Origin: Hyphomonas sp.
GTDB lineage: Bacteria; Pseudomonadota; Alphaproteobacteria; Caulobacterales; Hyphomonadaceae
Direction: 5' to 3'
NCBI GenBank assembly: GCA_013791775.1
Contig: VMTE01000011.1
Span: forward strand, 1-64,000
DNA length: 64,000 bases
Shown: piece by piece, positions 25,318 through 35,283 of the stretch
Numbering within the stretch: the stretch's first letter is position 1
Layout of the letters: the number at the start of each line of letters is the position of its first letter
Translations under genes and position numbers: made by a program
Notes under the pieces: generated by a model
The model's database searches: none
The model's input: the letters and a program-made list of their open reading frames with translations, nothing else
Told to the model about the DNA's origin: nothing

Positions 25318-26595
25318 CTATTTGACTTCACTCATCGCATACGGAGGTTGGAGCGACGCGCCCGCCCAATCCGCCAGTAGGTCGTAGTAGCGATCTGTAA
25401 CACGCGTAAGAATACGGCTTCCATCAGATCCTTGCTGATATTCCCACATGCCGTGATCGGTGTCCGGGAACATGAAGATCTTCAGGTCCTTGCCCTCGCC
25501 TCTTAGCGCCAGCAGCTGCTCGAGCGTCTTCGAAACAGGGGCTTCCCGGTCATTTTGTGCTAGGACCCACAGCTGAGGCACATTCACATCGCGCAGGACG
25601 TCCATCGGTTTGATCGACCAATCAATGTTCAGTCTGTCGAACATCGGAATGCCATTCTGTCTTAAATCGTCGGCAGACATGCCCAGTATGACGCCGCTGA
25701 ATCCGCCACGAACCAAAGAAAACCAGTCCTCGTCGCCATACTTTGTTTGAAGGGCGCTCAAGTCTTCCAGGCCATCTGAATAACCAGAAATCGCGAGCCG
25801 AGCGGTCACGTCCGTCATCTCTTTGGCCTTTGCGATCACATCGTCGCCATAGCCAGCCTCTCGTAGCTCCAACTCGACCTGCGAGGCGTCTTCTTCAAGA
25901 ATATCAACAACCAGCCCGTAACCAATGCCGATATAATCCGCGCCTGCCCTTTCAGCGGCAAGCGGCACGATCCAGCCGCCTTGGCTGAACCCAAACAAGC
26001 CAAAGCTTCCAAACCGATCTGCCGCAAGGCGCTTAGCCTCAAACGAGGCGGCCACTAAATCGTCTGCAAGCTGTGGGAAGTTCTGAGAATAAGACCCTTC
26101 TGAGCGTCCCGTGCCCCGCTTATCATAAACGAAGACGGACACGCCTCGTCCCGCAAACTGATAAGGGTAACTTACGGCTTCGATCCATCCGAGCTCTTCG
26201 GACCCATGGGCCAATACAACAAGCGGTGTATTGGGCCCGGCCTCTGCTGGTTCGATCAATTGTCCTGCGAGTCTAACGCCAAGAGACTCAAACTCGGTAT
26301 TGGTGACGCGCATCGCTCGTTTTTGCCAAATGTGAGATTTGTCGACCTGAACGACCCCCTCACCGCACTCGACCTGGGCACCGTCGCCAATATTGCCCGT
26401 TCGGCCATCATTGAAAGTGTAGCGCACGCCCTCGCCGCGGCGTGTTATGGTCACGAAAGAGTCTGCCGATTGATAAACACCAACTTCGCATGCCCCCGGA
26501 GCAAAAGGTATTGCAACCGGCTCGGCGCGGTCCACCCCTGCAGCACAGCCAACCAGCCAGGCAGCGGCGACACCAAACCTCAAAAATCTTTGCAT
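25318..26595 (-). CDS. Alpha/beta hydrolase lipoprotein (dienelactone-hydrolase-like)
   Basis: A 425-residue alpha/beta hydrolase. The start MQRFLRFGVAAAWLVGC gives a lipobox LVGC at residues 13-16, so it is probably an envelope lipoprotein. The mature part has an oxyanion segment LVVLAHGSEELG, a VYDKRGTGRSEG block and the nucleophile elbow GFSQGGW; a C-terminal DTDHGMWE supplies the histidine. This fits an acyl-ester or peptide hydrolase related to the S9/DLH group. Base composition and codons (more A/T-ending) are clearly unlike its neighbours, and a direct repeat brackets the gene, so recent acquisition is likely. The frame extends upstream to 26706, but the signal sequence argues for 26595. 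Confidence 0.8.
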   Translation of the reverse strand: MQRFLRFGVAAAWLVGCAAGVDRAEPVAIPFAPGACEVGVYQSADSFVTITRRGEGVRYTFNDGRTGNIGDGAQVECGEGVVQVDKSHIWQKRAMRVTNTEFESLGVRLAGQLIEPAEAGPNTPLVVLAHGSEELGWIEAVSYPYQFAGRGVSVFVYDKRGTGRSEGSYSQNFPQLADDLVAASFEAKRLAADRFGSFGLFGFSQGGWIVPLAAERAGADYIGIGYGLVVDILEEDASQVELELREAGYGDDVIAKAKEMTDVTARLAISGYSDGLEDLSALQTKYGDEDWFSLVRGGFSGVILGMSADDLRQNGIPMFDRLNIDWSIKPMDVLRDVNVPQLWVLAQNDREAPVSKTLEQLLALRGEGKDLKIFMFPDTDHGMWEYQQGSDGSRILTRVTDRYYDLLADWAGASLQPPYAMSEVK

Positions 26596-26732
26596 GACAA
26601 TCTTGTCCACCCGCAACCGGCTATCATTCAGGTCGTGCATACAAGTGGTCGTGACTACTGTGCAAGGCACCAAACAGTTCTGTCCGGGCTCGACAGCTCG
26701 CAGCATGACGATTGGATGGAGCGACCATTTCA

Positions 26733-26750
26733 GCGCGCTTTAAGTCGCTC
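26733..26750. repeat. Right copy of imperfect direct repeat flanking the hydrolase island
   Basis: GCGCGCTTTAAGTCGCTC differs from the left copy at two of 18 positions. It lies 80 bp before the end of the ABC gene, in the non-coding upstream flank of the hydrolase. Confidence 0.5.
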
Positions 26751-26829
26751 GCACCGATCGAAATCACCGACCGCAAAGGGCCAGATCCCGGACATCCCTC
26801 CAATCCCTATCTGCACCAATCCGGCTCGC

Positions 26830-28665
<1,836 letters not shown>

Positions 28666-28722
28666 GGCCTGAGGAGTAGCGGGGCAGGCCGGAGGCGCAA
28701 GAGGGCCGGCGCAGAAAACGCA

Positions 28723-28753
28723 AACGCCGCGTCCCGTAGCGGGACGCGGCGTT
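28723..28753 (-). terminator. Rho-independent terminator after ompW
   Basis: A perfect 13-bp stem (AACGCCGCGTCCC at 28723-28735 with its complement at 28741-28753) and a 5-nt loop. Read on the minus strand it is followed by TGCGTTTTC. It lies 28 nt past the OmpW stop and separates it from the ABC gene. Confidence 0.85.
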
Positions 28754-28781
28754 CAGGTTTCGTCAGCCTGAGAGGAGGAGC

Positions 28782-29453
28782 TCAGAACTTGTAGCCGAAA
28801 CCAAGTCCGACCACGAGCGGGTTGATGTCCGCATCCGCCTTCACCGTGGCGCCGAGGGCAGTGGTGAAATCGACCGTGACGTCGGAGTTGATCCAAATCT
28901 TCTTGACGTCGGCGTTGAAGGCCCAGCCACCCGGCGTGCCGTCAAGGTCATAGTCGAAGCCGACCTGCAGCGCCGGACCGATGCTGGAGTCGTAGTCGAT
29001 ATTGTCGGCCACGGCGCCTGCATCTTCGCTGTAGAACAGCGTGGCGTTGATACCGGCGCCGACATACGGCTTGAACTTGCCGCCATTGTCGAAGTGGTAT
29101 TGCAGGGTCAGCGTCGGGGGCAGGACCCAGACATCGCCGATCTTGACGTCCGCGCCCGCGACGGCGGCCACGTCCGTGGCGGTCACGTCATGCTGGGCGG
29201 TCGCCAGGATGAGTTCGGCCGCGATGTTCTTGGTGAAGAAGTAGGAGATGTCGAGTTCGGGGACGTATTCGTCGCTGATTTTGACACTGCCACCCATTGC
29301 GGCGCCGGCGACCGAGAGGTCAGCCGACTCGCTCGGCAACAAGCCGATCACGCGACCGCGGATCATCCACGGATTATCTTCGGCAGAAGCTGTGCCGGCA
29401 ATTCCGGTCAGGGAAGCGCCTGCCATGAGGGCGGCAACAAAGAGCTTTTTCAT
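28782..29453 (-). CDS. ompW: OmpW family outer-membrane protein
   Basis: A 223-residue protein that should form an 8-stranded outer-membrane barrel for small hydrophobic molecules. The signal peptide MKKLFVAALMAGASLTGIAG runs on to TASAED. It then has the family blocks WMIRGRVIGLLPSESAD, PELDISYFFTKNIAAELILA, VLPPTLTLQYHF and FKPYVGAGINATLFY, and ends in the C-terminal Phe (GLGFGYKF) needed for barrel assembly. The start at 29453 has AGGATAGGA upstream. It has its own terminator, so it is monocistronic. Confidence 0.93.
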   Translation of the reverse strand: MKKLFVAALMAGASLTGIAGTASAEDNPWMIRGRVIGLLPSESADLSVAGAAMGGSVKISDEYVPELDISYFFTKNIAAELILATAQHDVTATDVAAVAGADVKIGDVWVLPPTLTLQYHFDNGGKFKPYVGAGINATLFYSEDAGAVADNIDYDSSIGPALQVGFDYDLDGTPGGWAFNADVKKIWINSDVTVDFTTALGATVKADADINPLVVGLGFGYKF

Positions 29454-29769
29454 CGCTGTGGTCCTATCCTTTTGGATGTTGATGGCCCTCGATAACCCTC
29501 TGTATTTGTTTCTAAAACTGGGCAGCTTGACGCGCGGCTGCGAGCCGCGCGGCACTTGCGCGCGATTAGGTATTCGTCCGTATTGAGACAATGCGCCGTG
29601 AGGGTCAGGTTGCCCGAACTGCGCAGACGTCTGCCCGCTGGAATGCGCAGGCGGGCTTGGCTCTGAAGGCGGTCAGAGGCAGCAGCACCTGCCGCCAAGG
29701 AAAGGCTTGAACTTCGCGGCTCCAGTTGGGAACATGGTGCTTCCCTGTTTCCGGCTGGAGTGTGCCCGA
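29454..29769. other. Divergent intergenic region between ompW and the alcohol dehydrogenase gene
   Basis: This 316-bp gap must contain the ompW promoter (minus strand) and the dehydrogenase promoter. A perfect 9-bp hairpin CGCGCGGCT-GCG-AGCCGCGCG lies at 29531-29551, about 80 bp upstream of ompW, and could be an operator or an upstream transcript end. I see no clear -35/-10 pairs and no coding frame with convincing codon use. Confidence 0.5.
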
Positions 29770-30903
29770 ATGCCCGTCATGACCTTCCTCACCCAATGCG
29801 TGTTTGATGCCGGCGCGCTCAAGCAGCTCGCCTCGCTGGCCAAGGCGCGCGCCATCACGCGGCCGTTCATCGTGACCGATGCAGGCATCAAGGCATCCGG
29901 CATTCTGGCCCGGGTCGAGGATGCGCTGGGTGTGGCGCCGGCCGGCGTGTTTGCCGAGACCACCTCCAACCCGACCGAAACCCAGACGCGCCAGGCAACG
30001 GCGCTCTACAAGGCGTCCGGCGCAGACGGCATCATCGCTGTCGGCGGCGGCTCCTCGATGGATCATGCCAAGGCGATCGGCCTGATGGCCAGCCACGCGG
30101 AGCCTCTGGAGACCTATGCGGCGATCATCGGCGGCGGCAAGAAAATCGGCAAGATCCCGCCGCTGATCGCCATCCCGACCACGGCGGGCACCGGCTCGGA
30201 AGTCTCCGTCGGCATGGTCATCATCATGGAGAACGGCCGCAAGGAAACCTTTGCCTCGCCAAACCTGATTCCCGTCGTTGCCCTGTGCGACCCGGACCTC
30301 ACGCTTGGCCTTCCGGCCGGCCTCACCGCCGCGACCGGCATGGACGCGCTGACCCATTGCATCGAAGCGGTGCTGACGCCGGCGATCAATCCGCCTGCGG
30401 AGGGTATCGGCTATGACGGCGCCTACCGCGCGTTCGGCCAGGGCATGCTGAAGCGCGCCGTGAAGGACGGCTCGGACGCCGAAGCGCGCTGGCACATGAT
30501 GATGGCGAGCTATGAAGGCGCGCTGGCCTTCGTCAAGGGTCTCGGCGGCGTTCACGCGCTCAGCCATGCAGCCGGGCGTCTCGAACAGAAGAAACTGCAT
30601 CACGGCACGCTCAACGCCGTGTTCCTGCCGCACATCCTGCGCTTCCATGACGGGGCGGCGGATGCAAAATATGTCCGCCTGCGGCAGGTCATGGGACTCA
30701 AGGCGGGCGCTGATCTGGCCGATGCGATCCAGGATCTCAACGACGCCATCGGCATTCCGAAGAATCTGTCGGCGATGGGCCTTGACGCCGCCGACGGCCC
30801 CGGCATCGTGGACTATGCCCTGAAGGATCTGGCGCACTTCGGCAATCCGCGCACGATGAGCGCCGATGACTATGCCAAAGTCTTCGAGACCGCGCTCAAA
30901 TAG
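29770..30903 (+). CDS. Iron-containing (group III) alcohol dehydrogenase
   Basis: A 377-residue NAD(P)-dependent dehydrogenase of the Fe-ADH family (FucO/AdhE-type). The dinucleotide-binding motif is GGGSSMDHAK, followed by PTTAGTGSEVS. Metal ligands are supplied by the GMDALTHCIEA segment and by two histidines in HALSHAAG and LHHGTLNAV. The natural substrate (an alcohol or a maleylacetate-like acid) is not evident. ATG 29770 has GGAG about 10 nt upstream; an ATG at 29779 is possible. The Tag-like gene follows 11 bp downstream, with its ribosome site at the stop codon. Confidence 0.92.
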   Translation: MPVMTFLTQCVFDAGALKQLASLAKARAITRPFIVTDAGIKASGILARVEDALGVAPAGVFAETTSNPTETQTRQATALYKASGADGIIAVGGGSSMDHAKAIGLMASHAEPLETYAAIIGGGKKIGKIPPLIAIPTTAGTGSEVSVGMVIIMENGRKETFASPNLIPVVALCDPDLTLGLPAGLTAATGMDALTHCIEAVLTPAINPPAEGIGYDGAYRAFGQGMLKRAVKDGSDAEARWHMMMASYEGALAFVKGLGGVHALSHAAGRLEQKKLHHGTLNAVFLPHILRFHDGAADAKYVRLRQVMGLKAGADLADAIQDLNDAIGIPKNLSAMGLDAADGPGIVDYALKDLAHFGNPRTMSADDYAKVFETALK

Positions 30904-30914
30904 GAGGGGCGGGG

Positions 30915-31589
30915 GTGGCGCGCAGGTTTGCTTCCGTCCTGAAGCTGGCAGCCGGCCACCATGGCGGCGAAAAATCCGTGCTCGCACAATCGGCGAACAC
31001 CCACAGCGTGCGCGATCTTGCCGCCGTGCCGGCCGACCGGCTGCTGTCGGTGATGACCCGGTGCGTGTTCAATGCCGGGTTCAACTGGAAGGTCATCGAG
31101 GCAAAGTGGGACGGGTTCGAGGCAGCCTTCGAAGGCTTCGATCCGGGCAAGCTCGCCTTCTTCGGTGACGAGATGCTGGATCGGCTCGTCTCGGACGAAC
31201 GGATCGTGCGCAACGGGCAGAAGATCAAGGCCAGTCTCGAAAACGCGCGCTTTGTGGCCGAGGTCGAAGCCAAGGAAGGCGGTTTCGGCAAGTTCCTGGC
31301 GAACTGGCCGACCGGCGACCAGGTTGGCCTGATGGACGTGCTGAACCGGCGCGGCGCCCGCCTCGGCGGGGCGACCGCGCAATACTTCCTGCGTTTTGCC
31401 GGATGGGACGCCTGGATCGCGTCCGGCCATGTCTGCGCGGCCCTCGTGCGCGAAGGCGTGCTCACCAAGCCGGCGGCCACCAGCAAGGGCGACCTCGCGC
31501 GCCTGCAGGCCGCGATCAACGATTACCACGCCGACAGCGGCCTGCCGCGCGCCCTGATCAGCCGTCTGCTGGCGCTCAGCGTCGGTTGA
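30915..31589 (+). CDS. DNA-3-methyladenine glycosylase I (Tag) family protein
   Basis: A 224-residue protein related to Tag, which excises 3-methyladenine from alkylated DNA. Recognisable blocks are FNAGFNWKVIEAKWDGFEAA, the following DPGKLAFF, and DERIVRNGQKIKASLENARF, matching Tag's helix region. The zinc-binding Cys/His residues at both ends of classical Tag are not apparent, so this is a divergent branch and DNA-repair activity is inferred. It begins with GTG, with AGGAGGGG starting in the stop codon of the dehydrogenase gene, so the two are translationally close and probably one operon. Confidence 0.8.
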   Translation: MARRFASVLKLAAGHHGGEKSVLAQSANTHSVRDLAAVPADRLLSVMTRCVFNAGFNWKVIEAKWDGFEAAFEGFDPGKLAFFGDEMLDRLVSDERIVRNGQKIKASLENARFVAEVEAKEGGFGKFLANWPTGDQVGLMDVLNRRGARLGGATAQYFLRFAGWDAWIASGHVCAALVREGVLTKPAATSKGDLARLQAAINDYHADSGLPRALISRLLALSVG

Positions 31590-31710
31590 GCATTACGCCG
31601 CCAACACCGGCGCGTCGTTTCGATAGGGCGATTTTCCAGAGGCCCCGGCCGTCGAGCTGGGGGGGCGCTTCACACTTTTAACCCGCTGCCCGGCCCGGTT
31701 TTGCCGGGTC

Positions 31711-32580
31711 TCAACGCGCGGCCTTCCACCAGTCCTTCAGGCGCTGGGCGTAGGCGTCCGGCGTCTCGCTGGCGAGACGGCCGGCGATGCGGAAGGCGCG
31801 GCGCAACGCCCGGCGGCGCGCCTTCGTGATCGCGTCCAGCGCCGTCCCGGCATCGGCCTTGGACAATGCGTGTGCGGGCAATCCGTGTACGGCCGCTTCC
31901 AGCAGCCCGAGATCGCGCCAATCGCCGAGATCGTCGCACAGCTGCTCGCCCGCTGCCGCGTATCCGCTCATCACCTCGGGAAACACGCGGCGCAGCAACA
32001 ATGTATGGTACCAGTGATCCTTCGCCCGCTTCCGGAACACATGGACCGGGTCCTGATCCTCGGCGCGCCGTGCGCCGTCCAGCGCCTTGCGGAAGCGCCG
32101 CTGGGTGCGTTCGAGGCCGGGTGCAAGCGCGTCCCAGCCTTCGCGGTCCAGCGTCCAGCCTTCGGCGCGCAGGGCGGCCGCTTCCATCTCGGCGCCGAAC
32201 GCGGTGATCAGGCGGCGCTGCGCCATCACCCCGCCGGCCGGTTTCGTGGCCAGGGCTTCCGTCAGACTGGCTGCTGCCGTGTCCGGCAGGGCGAGCCGGC
32301 CCAGCGTTTCGGCCAGCGCGCCGGTATCGCGCAAGGCTGACAGCTGGCCAGCCGCCGCGCGCAGGGCCGCGATGTCGTCATGGGCGTCCGGCAGGACGGG
32401 CGCGACCAGCCGGATCAGGGCGCGCAGCCGCTTGGTGGCCTTGCGGCCCTCGTGCACCTTGCGGGGAAGGGGCAGGGACTTGTCGGCGAGGCGTTGCCGG
32501 ATCAGGGCAAATTCATCAGCCGCGACGCGGCGGAGGCCCTCGGTCATCGATTTTTCGCCAGCCTTGAATCGGTAACCCAT
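31711..32580 (-). CDS. CHAD domain protein
   Basis: A 289-residue, almost entirely helical protein with the CHAD domain, whose conserved histidines and basic residues bind polyphosphate or other polyanions. Visible family motifs are KVHEGRKATKRLRALIRL near residue 41 and PVHVFRKRAKDHWYHTLLLR near residue 196, with HDLGDWRDL-like CDDLGDWRDLGLL. There is no CYTH domain in front of it, so this is a stand-alone form. It converges with the Tag-like gene. A role with polyphosphate or storage granules is an inference, supported only loosely by the nearby PHB depolymerase. Confidence 0.85.
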   Translation of the reverse strand: MGYRFKAGEKSMTEGLRRVAADEFALIRQRLADKSLPLPRKVHEGRKATKRLRALIRLVAPVLPDAHDDIAALRAAAGQLSALRDTGALAETLGRLALPDTAAASLTEALATKPAGGVMAQRRLITAFGAEMEAAALRAEGWTLDREGWDALAPGLERTQRRFRKALDGARRAEDQDPVHVFRKRAKDHWYHTLLLRRVFPEVMSGYAAAGEQLCDDLGDWRDLGLLEAAVHGLPAHALSKADAGTALDAITKARRRALRRAFRIAGRLASETPDAYAQRLKDWWKAAR

Positions 32581-32738
32581 GGTCGCGCCCGCCCCTCCAG
32601 CCTGTCAGATGACATAGGCAAATTGCGGCCGCCAATGGTCTCGCGCAGGCGGCGACTACAGGATTCTGGAGGCTTCCCGGCCGGCGCTGACCGAAAACCC
32701 TTCCCGCCGGGCGCCGAATCCGCCGATAGTCATCCGCG

Positions 32739-33161
32739 ATGCTCGGAAATCTCCAGACCTTCCTGAACAATCTTGCACTGATGACCTGCGCGCTGGCCAT
32801 CGGTGCGTCCTGGGTTGCCTCGATCGTGTCGCCCAATTGCAGCTTCGACAAGCTGACCGGCGCCCGCGCCGATGGCCATGTGCGCGAGCTGATCCACCGG
32901 ACCAGCCCGCAGCTCGGCTTCCTGATGGCGGTGGCGGGCGGCCTGTTCCTGTTCGCATCGAGCTTGATTGCCGGCATCATTTCGCTGGTGGCGGCGTTCG
33001 GGTTCTATGCGACGCGGATGATGCTGGCCCCGAAGGAGGGTAAGAATGCGCCGGGCGTTCGCACCCGCCGCAAGGAACAGCGCGGCACCTCGGTGGCCCT
33101 GTCGCTGACTTTCACGGGTGCGTCGCTGATCGCAGCGATCCTCGGCCTGTTCGGATTCTAA
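32739..33161 (+). CDS. Small membrane protein, 3 predicted TM segments
   Basis: A 140-residue protein that I do not recognise. Hydrophobic segments lie at about residues 12-32, 60-92 and 115-139, with a basic loop GVRTRRKEQR at about 105. The last codons overlap the stop of the convergent gene at 33158. It is a probable inner-membrane protein. No motif suggests an activity. Confidence 0.7.
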   Translation: MLGNLQTFLNNLALMTCALAIGASWVASIVSPNCSFDKLTGARADGHVRELIHRTSPQLGFLMAVAGGLFLFASSLIAGIISLVAAFGFYATRMMLAPKEGKNAPGVRTRRKEQRGTSVALSLTFTGASLIAAILGLFGF

Positions 33162-33541
33162 TCCTTCACCAGCCACAGGCAGCCCATTTCATGGAGCTGG
33201 CGGAAGTTCTCCGTCGAACGCTCGGTGGCGGTCCGGGCGAGGCGTCCGGCGGTCTTGCGGTTTGCCGCCAGCGTCAGCACACAGATCAGCAGGCCCGCGC
33301 CGGCTGTCCACCAGCCGACGGGCCGGACCGCCAGCACGCCCAGCAGGCAGACCAGGTAGGCCAGCGTGTCCAGCACGCGCAGGCGCACGTCGAGCCAGCG
33401 GCCGAAGGGTTTCAGCAGTTCCGGCTGGCGGTGCAGCGTTTCCGCGTCGATGGCAAAATGCGTCCCCGGCGTCTTCTCGAAGACCAGCGCCCGGGTCATC
33501 CGGCCGCCGTCATGGGGATTCGGTTTGCAGCTGAGGAACAT
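33158..33541 (-). CDS. Small membrane-associated protein (127 aa)
   Basis: I recognise no family. The sequence has a soluble N-terminal 50 residues (CKPNPHDGGRMTRALVFEKT), then two hydrophobic segments (about 57-75 and 77-93) and a basic C-terminus. This resembles a small inner-membrane protein with both ends in the cytoplasm. ATG 33541 has AAGGA about 8 nt upstream. It converges with the gene at 32739, and the two stop codons share bases. Confidence 0.7.
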   Translation of the reverse strand: MFLSCKPNPHDGGRMTRALVFEKTPGTHFAIDAETLHRQPELLKPFGRWLDVRLRVLDTLAYLVCLLGVLAVRPVGWWTAGAGLLICVLTLAANRKTAGRLARTATERSTENFRQLHEMGCLWLVKD

Positions 33542-33710
33542 GGCGGATTCCTTCTGACTTGGCCCGGCAGCCCCCGTTATTAGCAGTCAGGTCTGACCCG
33601 TCTGTTCGCCCGCCACACGAAAATTAGTGCTTCGTCAATACCTTGGGTTAACCCTCGCAATTTGCGCCTGGATGGCGAGTGCCATTGCCGGATCGGTTTC
33701 CGGTGCTTAC

Positions 33711-33723
33711 GTTGCACTGCAAC
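33711..33723. promoter_or_regulatory. 13-bp palindrome upstream of phaZ (candidate PhaR-type operator)
   Basis: GTTGCACTGCAAC is a perfect palindrome (6-bp arms around one base) that ends two bases before the ribosome site of phaZ. TTGCA/TGCAA palindromes resemble sites reported for the PHB-responsive repressor PhaR in other alphaproteobacteria (from memory). No PhaR gene is in the window. Confidence 0.45.
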
Positions 33724-33733
33724 ATGAAGGGTG

Positions 33734-35032
33734 ATGAAGACGATGCTCTATTCACTTGTCGAGATGAACCGGGTGGCCATGGCGCCCGTGCGCCTGATGG
33801 CCAAGGCCGGGCGCGCCGTGCTGGCGTCGCCGATGAACCCGATGGGCCAGACCAGCTATGGCCGGTCGCTGGCGGCCATGGCCGACGTGTTCGAAAGCGC
33901 CACGCGCTACTATGGCAAGCCTGAATGGCTCATTGACTCGGTCCGCATCAACGGCGTCACCATTTCGGTCACCCCCACCATCGATTGGCGTTCGCCCTGG
34001 TGCAACCTCGTACATTTCCGCAAGGATCCGAACGCCCTGGCCACGACGCGCCGGGCCGGAGCGGAGCCGTTGCCGCGCATGTTGATCGTCGCGCCGCTGT
34101 CGGGCCACTATGCCACCCTGCTGCGCGGGACGGTCGAAGGGTTCCTGGAAACCCATGACGTGTACATCACCGACTGGAGCGATGCGCGCATGGCGCCGAT
34201 CTGGCTCGGCCGGTTCGATCTCGACGACTACATTGATCATATCCGCAAGGTGCTGACCCATATGGGCGCCGGCGTGCATGTGCTCGCCGTCTGCCAGCCC
34301 GGCCCGCCGGTGCTGGCCGCCATTTCGATGATGGCCGAAGAAGAAGACCCCGCCTTGCCCGCCTCGATGACCTTCATGGGCTCTCCCATCGACGCGCGCC
34401 GGTCGCCCACGGTGCCGAACAAGCTGGCGGAAGATCGACCGTTCGACTGGTTTGTCGAAAACATGATCCACACCGTGCCGGCGCCTTATCCGGGCGTGCT
34501 GCGCCGCGTCTATCCGGGTTTCGTGCAGCTGGCCTCGTTCATGAACATGAACTGGAACCGCCACGTCGATGCGCACTGGAAGTTCTTCAATCACCTCGTC
34601 GATGGCGACGGCGAGCCGATCGGAAAGCACCGCGAGTTCTATGACGAATATCTCTCGGTGCTCGACCTGACCGAAGAATTCTACCTGCAGACCATCCAGC
34701 GCGTGTTCCAGGAACACCAACTGCCGCGCGGCCTCTATTCCTATCGCGGAAACCGGCTGGTCAAGCCGGCGGCGATCCGGACGGTCGCGCTGATGACGGT
34801 CGAGGGTGAGAAGGACGACATCTCGGGCATCGGCCAGACGCAGGCCGCGCACGATCTCTGCGTCAATGTTCCGAAGGACATGCAGACCGACTATATCCAG
34901 CCGGGTGTCGGCCACTACGGCGTGTTCAACGGCTCGCGGTTTGAAACGGAAATTGCGCCGCGCGTGACCCAGTTCACCCGCCGGTTCACGAACCGCACGC
35001 TTGAAGAAGCCGCCGCCTCGAAGAAGCGCTGA
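33734..35032 (+). CDS. phaZ: Intracellular poly(3-hydroxybutyrate) depolymerase
   Basis: A 432-residue intracellular PHB depolymerase of the PhaZa1 type, which mobilises the storage polymer from granules. The N-terminus MLYSLVEMNRVAMAPVRLMA matches the family start MLYxLxExxR. The active nucleophile is Cys187 in VCQPGPP, replacing the serine lipase box as in other PhaZ proteins. The triad's Asp and His follow, with the His probably in PGVGHYGVFNGSRF. Three starts are possible (GTG 33731, ATG 33734, ATG 33743); homology favours Met at 33743 and ribosome spacing is imperfect for all. No phasin or PHB synthase gene is nearby. Confidence 0.92.
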   Translation: MKTMLYSLVEMNRVAMAPVRLMAKAGRAVLASPMNPMGQTSYGRSLAAMADVFESATRYYGKPEWLIDSVRINGVTISVTPTIDWRSPWCNLVHFRKDPNALATTRRAGAEPLPRMLIVAPLSGHYATLLRGTVEGFLETHDVYITDWSDARMAPIWLGRFDLDDYIDHIRKVLTHMGAGVHVLAVCQPGPPVLAAISMMAEEEDPALPASMTFMGSPIDARRSPTVPNKLAEDRPFDWFVENMIHTVPAPYPGVLRRVYPGFVQLASFMNMNWNRHVDAHWKFFNHLVDGDGEPIGKHREFYDEYLSVLDLTEEFYLQTIQRVFQEHQLPRGLYSYRGNRLVKPAAIRTVALMTVEGEKDDISGIGQTQAAHDLCVNVPKDMQTDYIQPGVGHYGVFNGSRFETEIAPRVTQFTRRFTNRTLEEAAASKKR

Positions 35033-35062
35033 CGCCTGCGCCGGGACATCCGACCTGAAGGA

Positions 35063-35212
35063 TCAGCGCGCCGGTTGGGTCTGCTGGGCCGTGCCGAACG
35101 CCTGCTCGTGCCGCTCGGGCGCTGACAGACCAAGCCATGTCGAAAGTACGACGGCGATGGCCGCGCCTACGGCTGCGCCGATGACCTGCCGTGTCTGCCT
35201 GGAAAGTAACAT
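35063..35212 (-). CDS. Small single-TM protein (49 aa, tentative)
   Basis: A 49-residue frame with one hydrophobic segment (VIGAAVGAAIAVVLSTWLGL) and a polar tail, starting at ATG 35212. It lies between phaZ and the ZIP gene. The ribosome site is weak. It is plausible as a small membrane protein but unverified. Confidence 0.4.
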   Translation of the reverse strand: MLLSRQTRQVIGAAVGAAIAVVLSTWLGLSAPERHEQAFGTAQQTQPAR

Positions 35213-35283
35213 CGTCCCGTTCCCGTCTGGATGAGGCCCACCGTGCAAGCGACATGCCGCCCGCACCCCGGACGCCCTCCGGA

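Noticed and set aside
31694-31708. CCCGG-TTTTG-CCGGG hairpin between the Tag-like and CHAD genes
   Set aside because: The stem is 5 bp with no T-tract on either side. Chance occurrence is likely in this GC-rich sequence.
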